DNA of 64,000 nucleotides, taken from the NCBI RefSeq assembly GCF_013415485.1, contig NZ_JACBXS010000008.1, positions 1 to 64,000 of the forward strand. Direction: 5' to 3'. Position numbers and translations under genes: made by a program. Within the stretch, counting starts at the first letter, position 1; each line of letters starts with the position of its first letter. This DNA comes from Rhabdonatronobacter sediminivivens. Its GTDB lineage: Bacteria; Pseudomonadota; Alphaproteobacteria; Rhodobacterales; Rhodobacteraceae. Positions 18,521 to 27,026 of the stretch are shown here, piece after piece. The notes below the pieces were generated by a model. The model made no database searches, was not told the origin of the DNA, and saw nothing but the letters and a program-made list of their open reading frames with translations.

Positions 18521-19016
18521 CTGATGCCTCTCTTTCATTCTTTAAGGTTCCGATCCATAACACAGAGCCCAAGTACTCGTCTACGCTCAAGAGCTTATAC
18601 TCTTGCTGCACTGTGTTAGCCACGACACTGAGCATCGCAGCAAGCTGCGAGTCATGCCTGTAGGCTTGTGTATATATGTGGAAGGTTTCCAATTTCTCAA
18701 GACTAAGTAGCTTTCGGACAGCAAAAGACGTCGCAAGACAGAAGGGTAACCAAACGTCTGCGGGAAGACGTTCCAGGGCCTCATGTAAAGAATATGTGTA
18801 AGTCCCACCTGTTGCGGGGTCGTAGATGAGAAGCTCCAAGCTCAGTTCTCGGACTTGATCCTCACCAGGAACCATCAGCGAACAGGCAGTCGCAACGACG
18901 TGCAGATCTTCGACATCGTCCTTGGCGAACGGCACCATCACCAAAGTTTGCCCGCCCGCCTCAACTGGGAAGGCGGGAACATGGTCACCGTCCCTGAAAA
19001 CTACGCGAATTGCCAC
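18507..19016 (-). CDS. Hypothetical protein (first gene of a low-GC pair)
   Basis: I do not recognise this 169-residue protein. It appears soluble and mixed alpha/beta: an N-terminal part with VVFRDGDHVPAF and TLVMVPFAKDDVEDLHVVA, then a helical part with SLHEALERLPADVWLPFCLA and LLSLEKLETFHIYTQAYRHD. The start is a GTG at 19016 supported by AGGAAAGG nine bases upstream. The gene and its partner lie in about 850 bases of distinctly lower GC with unusual codons, which suggests acquisition from elsewhere. A perfect 16-bp palindrome lies 110 bases upstream of the start and may be its operator. Confidence 0.68.
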   Translation of the reverse strand: MAIRVVFRDGDHVPAFPVEAGGQTLVMVPFAKDDVEDLHVVATACSLMVPGEDQVRELSLELLIYDPATGGTYTYSLHEALERLPADVWLPFCLATSFAVRKLLSLEKLETFHIYTQAYRHDSQLAAMLSVVANTVQQEYKLLSVDEYLGSVLWIGTLKNEREASDDSP

Positions 19017-19125
19017 GACTACGAGCCTTTCCTGACTTCATTTCACGTACATGACACATGCGTATGGCTCGATCAAGAGCACTGACCGTGTCGCTACCGA
19101 GGCGACGTTTAAACAATAGTCTGCG

Positions 19126-19141
19126 TTACAACATGTTGTAA
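19126..19141. promoter_or_regulatory. Perfect 16-bp palindrome, candidate operator
   Basis: TTACAACATGTTGTAA is its own reverse complement over 16 bases. It lies 110 bases upstream of the GTG start of the low-GC gene pair and at the edge of the low-GC segment. This symmetry is typical of sites for dimeric regulators. No regulator gene is adjacent, so its partner is unknown. Confidence 0.45.
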
Positions 19142-19148
19142 GCTCCGA

Positions 19149-19218
19149 AGCGCCTGCCGGGATGGAGGGGGAGCGTCGCGCCAGTGGCGCGGCGTAAGCC
19201 CCCGGAATGGCAGGCGCT
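19149..19218. repeat. Nested inverted-repeat element
   Basis: Outer arms AGCGCCTGCC (19149-19158) and GGCAGGCGCT (19209-19218) are perfect 10-bp complements. Inside are GGGGG with CCCCC (19167-19171 and 19199-19203) and a hairpin CGCGCC-AGT-GGCGCG. Together they could fold into one long cruciform or RNA stem. No reading frame or transposase is associated. It may be a REP-like dispersed element. Confidence 0.55.
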
Positions 19219-19336
19219 GCCCGGCGTTGCCGCCGGGCGGGACGGTTGGTGCGGTGGTGCGTCATGGGGGGGTGTTGCGTCCCCTGTCGGCGCCTGATGC
19301 GCGCGGTCTCCGACACCTGCCCCCCCAAACGCAGAA

Positions 19337-19358
19337 CGCCCGCCGTGCGGCGGGCGTC
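19337..19358. terminator. GC-rich hairpin next to the S15 remnant
   Basis: GCCCGCC and GGCGGGC flank a GTGC loop, forming a perfect 7-bp stem. It lies about 25 bases beyond the stop of the S15-like remnant on the minus strand. There is no T-run on either side, so a terminator role is weakly supported; it may simply be left over from the 3' region of the former gene or operon. Confidence 0.3.
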
Positions 19359-19382
19359 CGGGAAGCGAAATCGGGCCAGCCC

Positions 19383-19520
19383 TCAGCGGCGGATGCCCTG
19401 CTTGGCAATCAGCACGCGGTCGCGCGCGTCACCCTTGCTGCGCAAGTCGTCCAGCAGCTTGCGACGCGTCGCCACCAGTTTCAGCAGCCCACGGGGGGAC
19501 GGGCGACGCGCGTTTTCACC
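19383..19520 (-). pseudogene. Remnant of a ribosomal protein S15 (rpsO-like) gene
   Basis: Minus-strand codons upstream of the stop at 19383 read ...PRGLLKLVATRRKLLDDLRS and end AKQGIRR. This matches the C-terminal ~40 residues of bacterial S15 (E. coli: [20 protein letters not shown] ... LGLRR), about 22 identical positions of 40 by eye. S15 normally has about 89 residues; here the reading frame is closed by a TGA at 19521-19523 and the N-terminal half is missing. The fragment is in the same frame as the medium-subunit dehydrogenase gene just upstream but separated by two stops. I infer a broken duplicate, with the working rpsO elsewhere. Confidence 0.6.
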
Positions 19521-19535
19521 TCACTGCACCCCCGC

Positions 19536-20324
19536 TCACCCCGCCGCGGCCACCGCGCGGCGGGTCATCACTGCGGCCAGGTGGGCGCGGTAGTCCGGGG
19601 TGCCGTGGAGGTCTCCGATCATGCCCTCGGCCGGGAGGGTGAGGCCGGAGAGCGCCTCGGGGGTGAAGCTCTCCTTCAGGGCGGCCTCGGCCTCGGTCCA
19701 GCGGAAGACGCCGCCTTCGGAGGCGCCGGTGATCGCCACCCGCACCGTCCCCGCGAACCGCGCCACGAACGCCGCCGCCAGCGCAAAGCGTGACGCCGGC
19801 TGGTGGAACTTGGCATAGGCGGCCTTTTGCGGGATGGGGAAGCGGACCGAGGTGATGATCTCGCCCTCCTCCAGCGCGGTGGCGAACATGCCGTCAAAGA
19901 AGTCATCCGCCGCGATCTCTCGGGCGTTGGTGACGATGGTGGCGCCAGAGCCCAGCACCCCCGCCGGATAGCAGGCCGAGGGGTCGTTATTCGCCAGCGA
20001 CCCGCCGATGGTGCCCATCGCGCGCACCGCCGGGTCGCCGATCTGCCCCGCCAGCGCCGCAAGGCCGGGATACTCCGCCGCCGCCTCGGTCGCCACGCGG
20101 GCATGGGTGGTGGCCGCGCCGACCACCAGCACATCGCCGTCACGGCAGACGCCCTGCAACTCAGGTATGCCGCGCAGGCTGACCATGACCGAGGGCGCGT
20201 TGAGCCGCTGTTTCATCGAGGGCAGCAGCGTCTGCCCGCCTGCCAGCGGGATCGCATCCTCGGCCGCCAGCGCCTTGACCGCCCCGTCGATGGAGCCGGG
20301 TTTCACGAAATCGAAGTCATACAT
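19536..20324 (-). CDS. Xanthine dehydrogenase/CO dehydrogenase family, FAD-binding medium subunit
   Basis: A 262-residue FAD subunit of a molybdenum hydroxylase. The flavin-binding motifs are present: AGGQTLLPSMK near residue 28 and MGTIGGSLANNDPSACYPA near residue 103. The C-terminal domain follows with MITRR-like end. It carries electrons between the FeS subunit and the outside acceptor. It is the third gene of the order small-large-medium (coxS-coxL-coxM), 12 bases after the large subunit. The SLM order and the large-subunit active site indicate the form II (CO-dehydrogenase-like) type. Confidence 0.9.
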   Translation of the reverse strand: MYDFDFVKPGSIDGAVKALAAEDAIPLAGGQTLLPSMKQRLNAPSVMVSLRGIPELQGVCRDGDVLVVGAATTHARVATEAAAEYPGLAALAGQIGDPAVRAMGTIGGSLANNDPSACYPAGVLGSGATIVTNAREIAADDFFDGMFATALEEGEIITSVRFPIPQKAAYAKFHQPASRFALAAAFVARFAGTVRVAITGASEGGVFRWTEAEAALKESFTPEALSGLTLPAEGMIGDLHGTPDYRAHLAAVMTRRAVAAAG

Positions 20325-20336
20325 GGCCGTGTCCCC

Positions 20337-22706
20337 TTATTTCTGCATGGCCGCCCAGACGCGCGACGGCGTCAGGGGCATGTCGATATGGCTGACATGC
20401 GTGTGCCCGGCACGGTGCAGCGCGTCGATCACCGCATTGACCACCGCGGGCGGCGAGCCGATGGCTCCCGCCTCGCCGCAGCCTTTCACGCCCAGCGGGT
20501 TATGGGTGCAGGGCGTGTTGCAGCTATGGTCCACCTTGAAGCCGGGGAAGTCATCGGCGCGGGGCATGGCGTAATCCATGAAGGAGCCTGACAGAAGCTG
20601 CCCGCTGTCATCGAACACGCAGTTCTCCATCAGCGCCTGGCCGATCCCCTGGGCCAGCCCGCCATGGACCTGGCCTTCGACGATCATGGGGTTGACCACA
20701 TTGCCGAAATCATCGGCGGCGGCGAAGCCCACGATATCGACCTTGCCGGTTTCGGGGTCGATCTCGACCTCACAGCCATAGGCGCCGGCGGGGTAGGTGA
20801 AGTTCGAGGGGTCGTAGAAGGCGGTTTCCTCCAGCCCCGGTTCCAGATCCTCCAGCGGGTAGTTGTGGGGGACATAGGCGGCCAGCGTCACCCCAGACCA
20901 GTCCACGGATTTATCGGTGCCTGCGACCGAGAATTTGCCGTCCTTCAGCTCAATATCCTCGGGGGCGCATTCCAGCAGGTGGGCGGCGATCTTCTTGGCC
21001 TTGTCCACCACCTTGTTCGTGGCGCGCACAATGGCCGAGCCACCGACAGCGAGACTGCGCGAGCCATAGGTGCCCATGCCCATGGGGGAGTTCGAGGTAT
21101 CGCCGTGGTGGATTTCGATGGTCGAGGCATCGACCCCGATCATGTCGGCCACCACCTGGGCGAATGTGGTTTCGTGCCCCTGTCCGTGGCTGTGGCTGCC
21201 GGTATAGACACTGATCGATCCGGTGGCATTCACGCGGATGGTGGCGGATTCGTAAAGCCCCGCGCGGGCGCCCAGTTGGCCAACGAGGTTCGAGGGCGCG
21301 ATGCCGCAAGCCTCGATATAGCTGGCCACGCCAAAGCCGCGCAGCTTGCCGCGGTTTGCTGACTCCGCGGCCCGGGCGGCGAAACCGGCGTGGTCGGTGA
21401 TCTCCAGCAGCTTGTCCATGGTGGCGTCGTAGTTGCCGGTGTCATAGACCACGGCCACGGGCGTCTGATACGGATACTGGTCCGGCTTGATGAAGTTCTG
21501 GCGGCGCAGTGCGATGGGGTCCACGCCCAGGTCACGCGCGGCCTTGTCGATGATCCGCTCCAGCTGATAGGTGGCCTCGGGCCGGCCGGCGCCGCGATAG
21601 GCGTCCACCGGCACGGTATTGGTGAACACGGCCTTGACATTCACATAGATCAGCGGCGTGCGGTAGTTGCCCGCCATCAACGTCCCGTGCAGCCAGGTGG
21701 GGATCGAGGGCGCAAACGTGCTGAGATAGGCGCCCATATTGGCGTAGGTCTCGGTCCGGATGGCGGTGAAATTGTGATCGGCATCCAGCGCCAGTTCCAT
21801 CTTGGTGCGGTGGTCGCGGCCCTGGGCATCCGAAATGAACGCTTCGGAGCGCGAGCAGGTCCATTTCACCGGGCGCTTTAGGGCGCGAGCGGCGAAGGTG
21901 CAGAAGGCTTCTTCGGCGTAGTGATAGATTTTCGACCCGAAGCCGCCGCCCACATCCGGGGCCACCACGCGCAGCTTGTGTTCGGGGATGTTGAGGACAA
22001 AGGCCCCCATCAGCAGCCGGATGACGTGGGGGTTCTGGCTGGTGGTGTAAAGCGTGCTCTGATCGCCCCAGGGGTCATAATCGCCCACGGCGACGCGCGG
22101 CTCCATGGGGTTGGCGACAAGGCGGTTGTTCACCAGTTCCAGGCTGACCACATGGGCGGCCTTGTCGAAAGCCTCATCCACGGCGGCCTTGTTCTCCTCG
22201 ACAAAGCCCCAGTCATAGCAGAGGTTCGAGGTCAGCTCGTCATGCACCTTGGGCGCGCCTTCGGCGAGGGCGGCCTTCATGTCGATGACGGCGGGCAGTT
22301 CTTCGATGTCCACCTCGATCGCCTCGGCGGCGTCGCGGGCCTGTTCCGCCGTTTCGGCCACCACGGCGGCGATGGGGTCGCCCACATGGCGGACCTTGCC
22401 CTCGGCCAGGATGGGGTGTTTGGGTTCCTGCATCGGCTGGCCATGCTTGTCGGTGACCTGCCAGCCGCAGGGCAGCCCGCCCGCGCTTTCGAAATCGGCC
22501 GCCGTGAAGATACGCAGGACGCCGGGCATGTCCGCGGCTACCGTGGTGTCGATGCCGTTGATCCGCCCATGGGCCACGTCCGAGCGCAGGAAATGCACGA
22601 AGGCCTGCCCACGCAGGTTGATGTCATCGGTATACTTGCCGTTGCCGGTCAGAAACCGCAGGTCTTCGCGCCGCTTGGTGCTGGCGCCGATGCCGTCCTT
22701 TGGCAT
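20337..22706 (-). CDS. Form II CO-dehydrogenase-like molybdopterin large subunit
   Basis: A 789-residue catalytic subunit of the xanthine oxidase superfamily, binding molybdopterin cytosine dinucleotide. Landmarks are VGGGFGSK, the active-site loop [35 protein letters not shown] and the terminal [16 protein letters not shown] with the catalytic glutamate. AYRGAGR marks form II enzymes; form I CO dehydrogenase has AYXCSFR. True CO oxidation is therefore doubtful, and the natural substrate of form II enzymes is largely unknown. The start MPKDGIGAS is chosen for its ribosome site (GGGAGGACAAC). The maturation genes usually found with coxMSL are not adjacent. Confidence 0.92.
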   Translation of the reverse strand: MPKDGIGASTKRREDLRFLTGNGKYTDDINLRGQAFVHFLRSDVAHGRINGIDTTVAADMPGVLRIFTAADFESAGGLPCGWQVTDKHGQPMQEPKHPILAEGKVRHVGDPIAAVVAETAEQARDAAEAIEVDIEELPAVIDMKAALAEGAPKVHDELTSNLCYDWGFVEENKAAVDEAFDKAAHVVSLELVNNRLVANPMEPRVAVGDYDPWGDQSTLYTTSQNPHVIRLLMGAFVLNIPEHKLRVVAPDVGGGFGSKIYHYAEEAFCTFAARALKRPVKWTCSRSEAFISDAQGRDHRTKMELALDADHNFTAIRTETYANMGAYLSTFAPSIPTWLHGTLMAGNYRTPLIYVNVKAVFTNTVPVDAYRGAGRPEATYQLERIIDKAARDLGVDPIALRRQNFIKPDQYPYQTPVAVVYDTGNYDATMDKLLEITDHAGFAARAAESANRGKLRGFGVASYIEACGIAPSNLVGQLGARAGLYESATIRVNATGSISVYTGSHSHGQGHETTFAQVVADMIGVDASTIEIHHGDTSNSPMGMGTYGSRSLAVGGSAIVRATNKVVDKAKKIAAHLLECAPEDIELKDGKFSVAGTDKSVDWSGVTLAAYVPHNYPLEDLEPGLEETAFYDPSNFTYPAGAYGCEVEIDPETGKVDIVGFAAADDFGNVVNPMIVEGQVHGGLAQGIGQALMENCVFDDSGQLLSGSFMDYAMPRADDFPGFKVDHSCNTPCTHNPLGVKGCGEAGAIGSPPAVVNAVIDALHRAGHTHVSHIDMPLTPSRVWAAMQK

Positions 22707-22737
22707 GTTGTCCTCCCTGAAAAATTCGGTGCCGCGC

Positions 22738-23229
22738 TTATTCGGCGGCGATCCCAAGCCCGCTGACATCCTGGCCTGACGCCGCCAGCACCGCCTTGAC
22801 GATGTTATGGTAGCCCGTGCAGCGGCAGATGTTGCCTTCGAGGTAGTGTCGCACCTCGGCCTCGGTCGGTTTTGGGTTTTCCTTCAGCAGCGCGGCGGCG
22901 GCCATGACCATGCCCGGGGTGCAGAAGCCGCATTGCAGGCCGTGATGGTCCTGGAACGCCTGCTGGATGGCGCTGAGGCTGCCATCGGCATTGGCCATGC
23001 CCTCGATGGTGCGGACCTCGGCCCCGTCCAGATCCATGGCCAGGGCGGTGCAGCTTTTCACCGGCTGGCCGTCCACATGCACCACGCAGGCCCCGCATTG
23101 CGAGGTATCGCAGCCCACATGCGTGCCGGTGAGGCCCAGCCCCTCGCGCAGCCATGTGGACAGCAATGTGCGGCCTTCGGCCTCGGCCGTCATCTGGCGG
23201 CCGTTGACGGTCATGGTTACCTTGCCCAT
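22738..23229 (-). CDS. Molybdenum hydroxylase [2Fe-2S] small subunit
   Basis: A 163-residue iron-sulfur subunit with two [2Fe-2S] clusters. The plant-ferredoxin-type site is [16 protein letters not shown] with a fourth cysteine in KSC; the second cluster site is [10 protein letters not shown] and [12 protein letters not shown]. It passes electrons from the molybdenum centre to FAD. It is the first gene of the SLM operon and ends 31 bases before the large subunit. The start ATG has GGGAGGAATGC upstream. The upstream region shared with leuB is full of GC hairpins. Confidence 0.93.
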   Translation of the reverse strand: MGKVTMTVNGRQMTAEAEGRTLLSTWLREGLGLTGTHVGCDTSQCGACVVHVDGQPVKSCTALAMDLDGAEVRTIEGMANADGSLSAIQQAFQDHHGLQCGFCTPGMVMAAAALLKENPKPTEAEVRHYLEGNICRCTGYHNIVKAVLAASGQDVSGLGIAAE

Positions 23230-23307
23230 GCATTCCTCCCTGTTCCTGTTGGCGCATGAAACCACGGCGGACGGGGGTCCGCCAATGCGACCTTGGGCGC
23301 ATGTCCC

Positions 23308-23391
23308 GGGCGGGGCGCTCCCGCCCCCGGATCAGCGCGGCAAGCCGCGCAGCCCGGCGTTGGGCCGGGCCCGCGCGCGCGGGCGCGCGGG
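23308..23391. repeat. Cluster of four adjacent GC-rich hairpins
   Basis: Perfect stems follow one another: GGGCGGG/CCCGCCC (23308-23326), GCGCGGC/GCCGCGC (23335-23350), GCCCGGC/GCCGGGC (23352-23370), and CCGCGCGC/CGCGCGG after it. They fill the divergent gap between the small-subunit gene and leuB. The segment GGCGTTGGGCC recurs in the hairpin region near 42.74 kb, so these appear to be related dispersed repeats. Confidence 0.6.
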
Positions 23392-23483
23392 TCGGCGCTG
23401 CGGAACGGGCGGGCGAGGTGCGCTTGACGGGGCGGCAAGCAGGCACTAGCGATTGCGCGTCACATAGCGAAGGAGCGCGCCCC

Positions 23484-24590
23484 ATGTCCAATCCCTCGAT
23501 CCTGATCCTGCCCGGCGATGGTATCGGCCCCGAAGTCATGACCGAGGTGCGCAAGGTCATCGACTGGTTCGGCGCCAGGCGCGGGCTGGCCTTTGACGTG
23601 ACCGAGGATCTGGTGGGGGGCGCGGCCTATGACGCCCATGGCACGCCCCTGAGTGACGAAACCATGGAGCGCGCGCAAGCCGCCGATGCGGTGTTGCTGG
23701 GCGCCGTGGGCGGGCCGAAATACGACGAGCTGGATTTCAGCGTGAAGCCGGAGCGCGGGCTGCTGCGCCTGCGCAAGGAGATGGACCTCTATTCCAACCT
23801 GCGCCCGGCGCAGTGCTTCGACGCGCTGGCCGATTTCTCCAGCCTGAAGCGCGAGGTCGTTGCGGGGCTGGATATCGTCATCGTGCGCGAGCTGACCTCG
23901 GGGATCTATTTCGGCGAGCCGCGCGGGATTGTCATGGAGGGCAATGAGCGCGTGGGGATCAATACCCAGCGCTATACGGAATCCGAGATCGCGCGGGTGG
24001 CACGCTCGGCCTTTGAGCTGGCGCGCAAGCGCGGGAACAAGGTCTGTTCCATGGAAAAGGCCAATGTCATGGAATCCGGGATCTTGTGGCGCGAGGTTGT
24101 CCAGAAGGTCCAAGACGAGGAATATCCGGATGTGGAGCTGTCGCATATGTATGCCGATGCCGGCGCCATGCAGCTGTGCCGCTGGCCCAAGCAGTTCGAC
24201 GTGATCGTCACCGACAACCTGTTCGGGGACCTGCTGTCGGATGCAGCGGCAATGCTGACCGGCAGCCTCGGCATGCTGCCTTCGGCCTCTCTGGGGGCGC
24301 CGATGGCGAACGGGCGGCCAAAGGCGCTCTATGAGCCGGTGCATGGCTCGGCCCCCGATATTGCCGGGCAGGGCAAGGCGAACCCGATCGCCTGTATCCT
24401 GAGCTTCGCCATGGCGCTGCGCTACAGCTTCGACAAGGGGGCCGAGGCCGACCGGCTGGAGGCCGCCGTGGAGAAGGTGCTGGCCGATGGGCTGCGTACG
24501 GCCGATTTGCTGGGGCCTGACGGGGGCGGGTTTGTGTCCACCACCGAGATGGGTGACGCCATCATCGCCGCGCTGGACGCAGGCGCCTGA
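23484..24590 (+). CDS. leuB: 3-isopropylmalate dehydrogenase
   Basis: LeuB (368 residues) oxidatively decarboxylates 3-isopropylmalate with NAD in leucine synthesis. It has the N-terminal [12 protein letters not shown], substrate-binding [14 protein letters not shown], and the metal/substrate loop [16 protein letters not shown]. The NAD-specific region [20 protein letters not shown] is also present. The start is the ATG with AGGAG about nine bases upstream. The leuCD genes are not in this window; leuB stands alone, converging on lnt with only 14 bases between stops. Confidence 0.97.
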   Translation: MSNPSILILPGDGIGPEVMTEVRKVIDWFGARRGLAFDVTEDLVGGAAYDAHGTPLSDETMERAQAADAVLLGAVGGPKYDELDFSVKPERGLLRLRKEMDLYSNLRPAQCFDALADFSSLKREVVAGLDIVIVRELTSGIYFGEPRGIVMEGNERVGINTQRYTESEIARVARSAFELARKRGNKVCSMEKANVMESGILWREVVQKVQDEEYPDVELSHMYADAGAMQLCRWPKQFDVIVTDNLFGDLLSDAAAMLTGSLGMLPSASLGAPMANGRPKALYEPVHGSAPDIAGQGKANPIACILSFAMALRYSFDKGAEADRLEAAVEKVLADGLRTADLLGPDGGGFVSTTEMGDAIIAALDAGA

Positions 24591-24613
24591 CCTAATCCTG
24601 TGACCTAATCCTG
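24588..24613. repeat. Exact 13-bp tandem duplication between leuB and lnt
   Basis: TGACCTAATCCTG occurs twice in tandem without mismatch. The leuB stop TGA is in the first copy and the lnt stop (TAG on the minus strand) is in the second. The event left both convergent reading frames intact. Confidence 0.9.
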
Positions 24614-26134
24614 CGGGTGCCGTGACATGCGGCGCCCGCCCAGCCCGATGGCCAGTGCCAAGAGCGCCAGCACCAGCGCCATGGGCGTATCGCCCAGGCG
24701 CGCATAGGGCGGCGGCGGCAGCGCCCCGGGCAGCGCCGCATCCAGAACACCGGGCTGGTTCAGCGGCAGCGATGCGATGATCCCGCCACGGGCGTCGATC
24801 ACGGCGGAAATGCCCGTGTTGGCGGCGCGCACCATGGGCAGGCCGGTTTCCACCGCGCGCAGCCGTCCCTGCGCCAGATGCTGATGCGGCCCTGACCAGT
24901 TTCCGAACCAGGCGTCGTTGGTCACTTGCAAGATCCAGTCCGGCCGCGGCGCAAGGCGGTGGTGGCGGGCGAAGATCGATTCGTAGCAAATGGTCGGCAG
25001 GACCCGGCCAAAGCGGCCCCAATCCAGCGTTTCCGGCCCAGCGCCCGCGCTGTAGCCGGCCAGAATCTGCGAGGCAAAGCCCCCATAGCCGCGTCCCAGA
25101 AGCGCCTCGGCCAGGGGTATGTATTCGCCAAAGGGCACCAGATGGTGCTTGTCATAGATCTCGGTCACGGCGCCATCCGGGTCCAGCAGCGCCAGGCTGT
25201 TGAAGAAGCCGCCATTGTCGAACCGCTGCACGCCCAGCGCCACATGGGCATCGCCCGATGCAGCGGCGATGCTGTCCAGCCCGGCACCGGGGTTGTTCAG
25301 CAGGAACGGAACCGAGGTTTCAGGCCAGATGACCAGATCCGGCGCCGGATCGCCCGGGGCGGGAATGGCCGCGGTCATCTCCAGATGGCGCTGGAAGAAA
25401 TGCCAGCGGTAATCCGGGTGCCATTTCAGATGCTGCGGCGCGTTGACCTGCACCACGCGCAGGTCCAGCGCGATCTGCGGGGCGGGCAAGGGCTGTGCCA
25501 GCCGCGCCTGCCCCCAGAACCAGCCCGCCGAAAGCAGCACCACGCCAGCGGCGGCAAGCGCCGCACGCACGGCCTGCCCCTGCGCCAGAAACGGCAAGGC
25601 GGCGAGGGTCAGGATCAGCAAGCTCAACCCCGGCGCCCCGGCCAGGGCTGCCAACTGGGCAACGGGGGTATCGATGAAGGCATGTCCGACCATCGCCCAG
25701 GGAAAGCCCCCGAACAGCCATCCGCGCAGCATCTCCGCGGCCGTCATGGTCACCGCCAGCGCCAGGGGGCACCAGCGGCCCGGGTTCAGCCAAGCCGCCA
25801 CGGCCCCGGCCAGGGCCCAGAACAGCGCCATCCCCGCCGCCATCGCCAGCAACGCAAAAGGCGCCATCCAGCCGTGGATATGGGGTTCCACCATGAAGGG
25901 ATGAATAATCCAGTTCAGCGAGACCGCGAAAAACCCGCAGCCGGTGGCAAAGAGCCGCGCGGCCAGCACCCGGGGCGCCCGGGCCGCCGGCAGCAGCCAC
26001 AGCAACACACCAAAGCCCAGAAGCGTGGCCCACCACCAGTCCAGCGGCGCCTGCCCCGTGGCCATGACCGCCCCCACCGCCGCGAAGGGCGCCCCGCGCC
26101 GCAGCGCCCCGGCCATACGCCTGCGCAGACGCAT
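24605..26134 (-). CDS. lnt: Apolipoprotein N-acyltransferase
   Basis: Lnt (509 residues) adds the third acyl chain to the N-terminal cysteine of lipoproteins in the inner membrane. The first ~215 residues are strongly hydrophobic with about six to seven membrane helices. A periplasmic nitrilase-type domain follows with the catalytic triad: glutamate in WPETS (about residue 272), lysine in DKHHLVPFGEY (about 329) and cysteine in TICYESIF (about 382). One more helix ends the protein. It lies 4 bases after the CorC-family gene and is the last gene of phoH-ybeY-corC-lnt. Confidence 0.95.
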   Translation of the reverse strand: MRLRRRMAGALRRGAPFAAVGAVMATGQAPLDWWWATLLGFGVLLWLLPAARAPRVLAARLFATGCGFFAVSLNWIIHPFMVEPHIHGWMAPFALLAMAAGMALFWALAGAVAAWLNPGRWCPLALAVTMTAAEMLRGWLFGGFPWAMVGHAFIDTPVAQLAALAGAPGLSLLILTLAALPFLAQGQAVRAALAAAGVVLLSAGWFWGQARLAQPLPAPQIALDLRVVQVNAPQHLKWHPDYRWHFFQRHLEMTAAIPAPGDPAPDLVIWPETSVPFLLNNPGAGLDSIAAASGDAHVALGVQRFDNGGFFNSLALLDPDGAVTEIYDKHHLVPFGEYIPLAEALLGRGYGGFASQILAGYSAGAGPETLDWGRFGRVLPTICYESIFARHHRLAPRPDWILQVTNDAWFGNWSGPHQHLAQGRLRAVETGLPMVRAANTGISAVIDARGGIIASLPLNQPGVLDAALPGALPPPPYARLGDTPMALVLALLALAIGLGGRRMSRHPQD

Positions 26135-26138
26135 CCCG

Positions 26139-27008
26139 TCAGCTTGCCGCCTGCGCCGAGGGCAGCCTGACGCGCAACCGCTTGATCCGCCGGGCATCGG
26201 CGTCGATCACCTCGAACGAGACACCATCGGGGTGGTCGATCACCTCGGACCGCGCCGGGACCCGTTCGGCCAACATGAAGACCAGACCGCCCAGAGTGTC
26301 GACCTCCTCGGTATCCTCGGCCTCGGCCAGTTTCATGCCGATTTCGGACTCGAATTCCTCCAGCGGGGTGCGGGCTTCGGCCAACCAGATGCCGGGGCGC
26401 TCCTGGGTGAAGGGCGCTTCCTCGTCGGTGTCATGCTCATCCTCGATCTCGCCCACCACCTGCTCGACCAGATCCTCGATGGTCAGCAGCCCGTCCACGC
26501 CGCCGAACTCATCGATCACCAGCGCCATGTGGCGGCGTTCGGACTGCATCTTCTGCAACAAGACCGCCAGCGGCATCGAGGGCGGGACAAACAGCACCGG
26601 GCGCAGCAACGGCTCCAGATCGATATCATGGCTGTTGCCGTTGAACCCGTAGGTCAGCGCCAGATCCTTCAGGTGCAACATGCCCAGCGGGCGGTCCAGC
26701 GTGTCCAGATACACCGGCAGGCGCGAGAAGCCGCTTTCGCGGAACACGCGCACCAGCTCATCGCGCGCCACATCCAACGGCACGGCGGCGATTTCGGCCT
26801 TGGGGATCGAAACATCATCCACGCGCAGCTTGCGCAGATTGGCCAGCCCGGGCAAGGCGCCCTTCAGCATGGTTCCAGCAGTGTCGTCATCTTCGTCTTC
26901 GGGGGTCAAAGCGCCAAATAATCGGCCGAAAAAGCCGCGCTGCTCTGCTTCCCTGGGATCTTCAAGCGCGCCTTGCGCTGCGCTAGATCCGTCCGTGGTG
27001 TCGCCCAT
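26139..27008 (-). CDS. CorC/HlyC-family CBS-domain protein
   Basis: A 289-residue cytoplasmic protein with two CBS domains (about residues 60-190, including VRVFRESGFSRLPVYLD and SERRHMALVIDEFGGVDGLL) and a C-terminal transporter-associated (CorC_HlyC) domain. It lacks the membrane DUF21 domain, which separates it from full-length CorB-type proteins. Members are linked to magnesium/cobalt efflux, but the direct role is not well established. An acidic segment (EDEDDDTAG) follows the N-terminus. It sits between ybeY and lnt in the conserved operon. Confidence 0.92.
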   Translation of the reverse strand: MGDTTDGSSAAQGALEDPREAEQRGFFGRLFGALTPEDEDDDTAGTMLKGALPGLANLRKLRVDDVSIPKAEIAAVPLDVARDELVRVFRESGFSRLPVYLDTLDRPLGMLHLKDLALTYGFNGNSHDIDLEPLLRPVLFVPPSMPLAVLLQKMQSERRHMALVIDEFGGVDGLLTIEDLVEQVVGEIEDEHDTDEEAPFTQERPGIWLAEARTPLEEFESEIGMKLAEAEDTEEVDTLGGLVFMLAERVPARSEVIDHPDGVSFEVIDADARRIKRLRVRLPSAQAAS

Positions 27009-27026
27009 TGGTCCTTTCCATGGTCA

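Larger units (their letters stand above)
19017..19382. other. Gene-free stretch with palindrome and nested hairpins
   Basis: No gene is supported. The part up to about 19140 is lower in GC and should hold the promoter of the leftward gene pair. From 19149 it changes abruptly to GC-rich sequence made of hairpins (19149-19218, 19220-19238 and 19337-19358). Confidence 0.55.

Noticed and set aside
19149..19218. Insertion sequence
   Set aside because: The arms are perfect but only 10 bases apart from the inner stems, no transposase frame fits in or near the element, and no target duplication could be seen.
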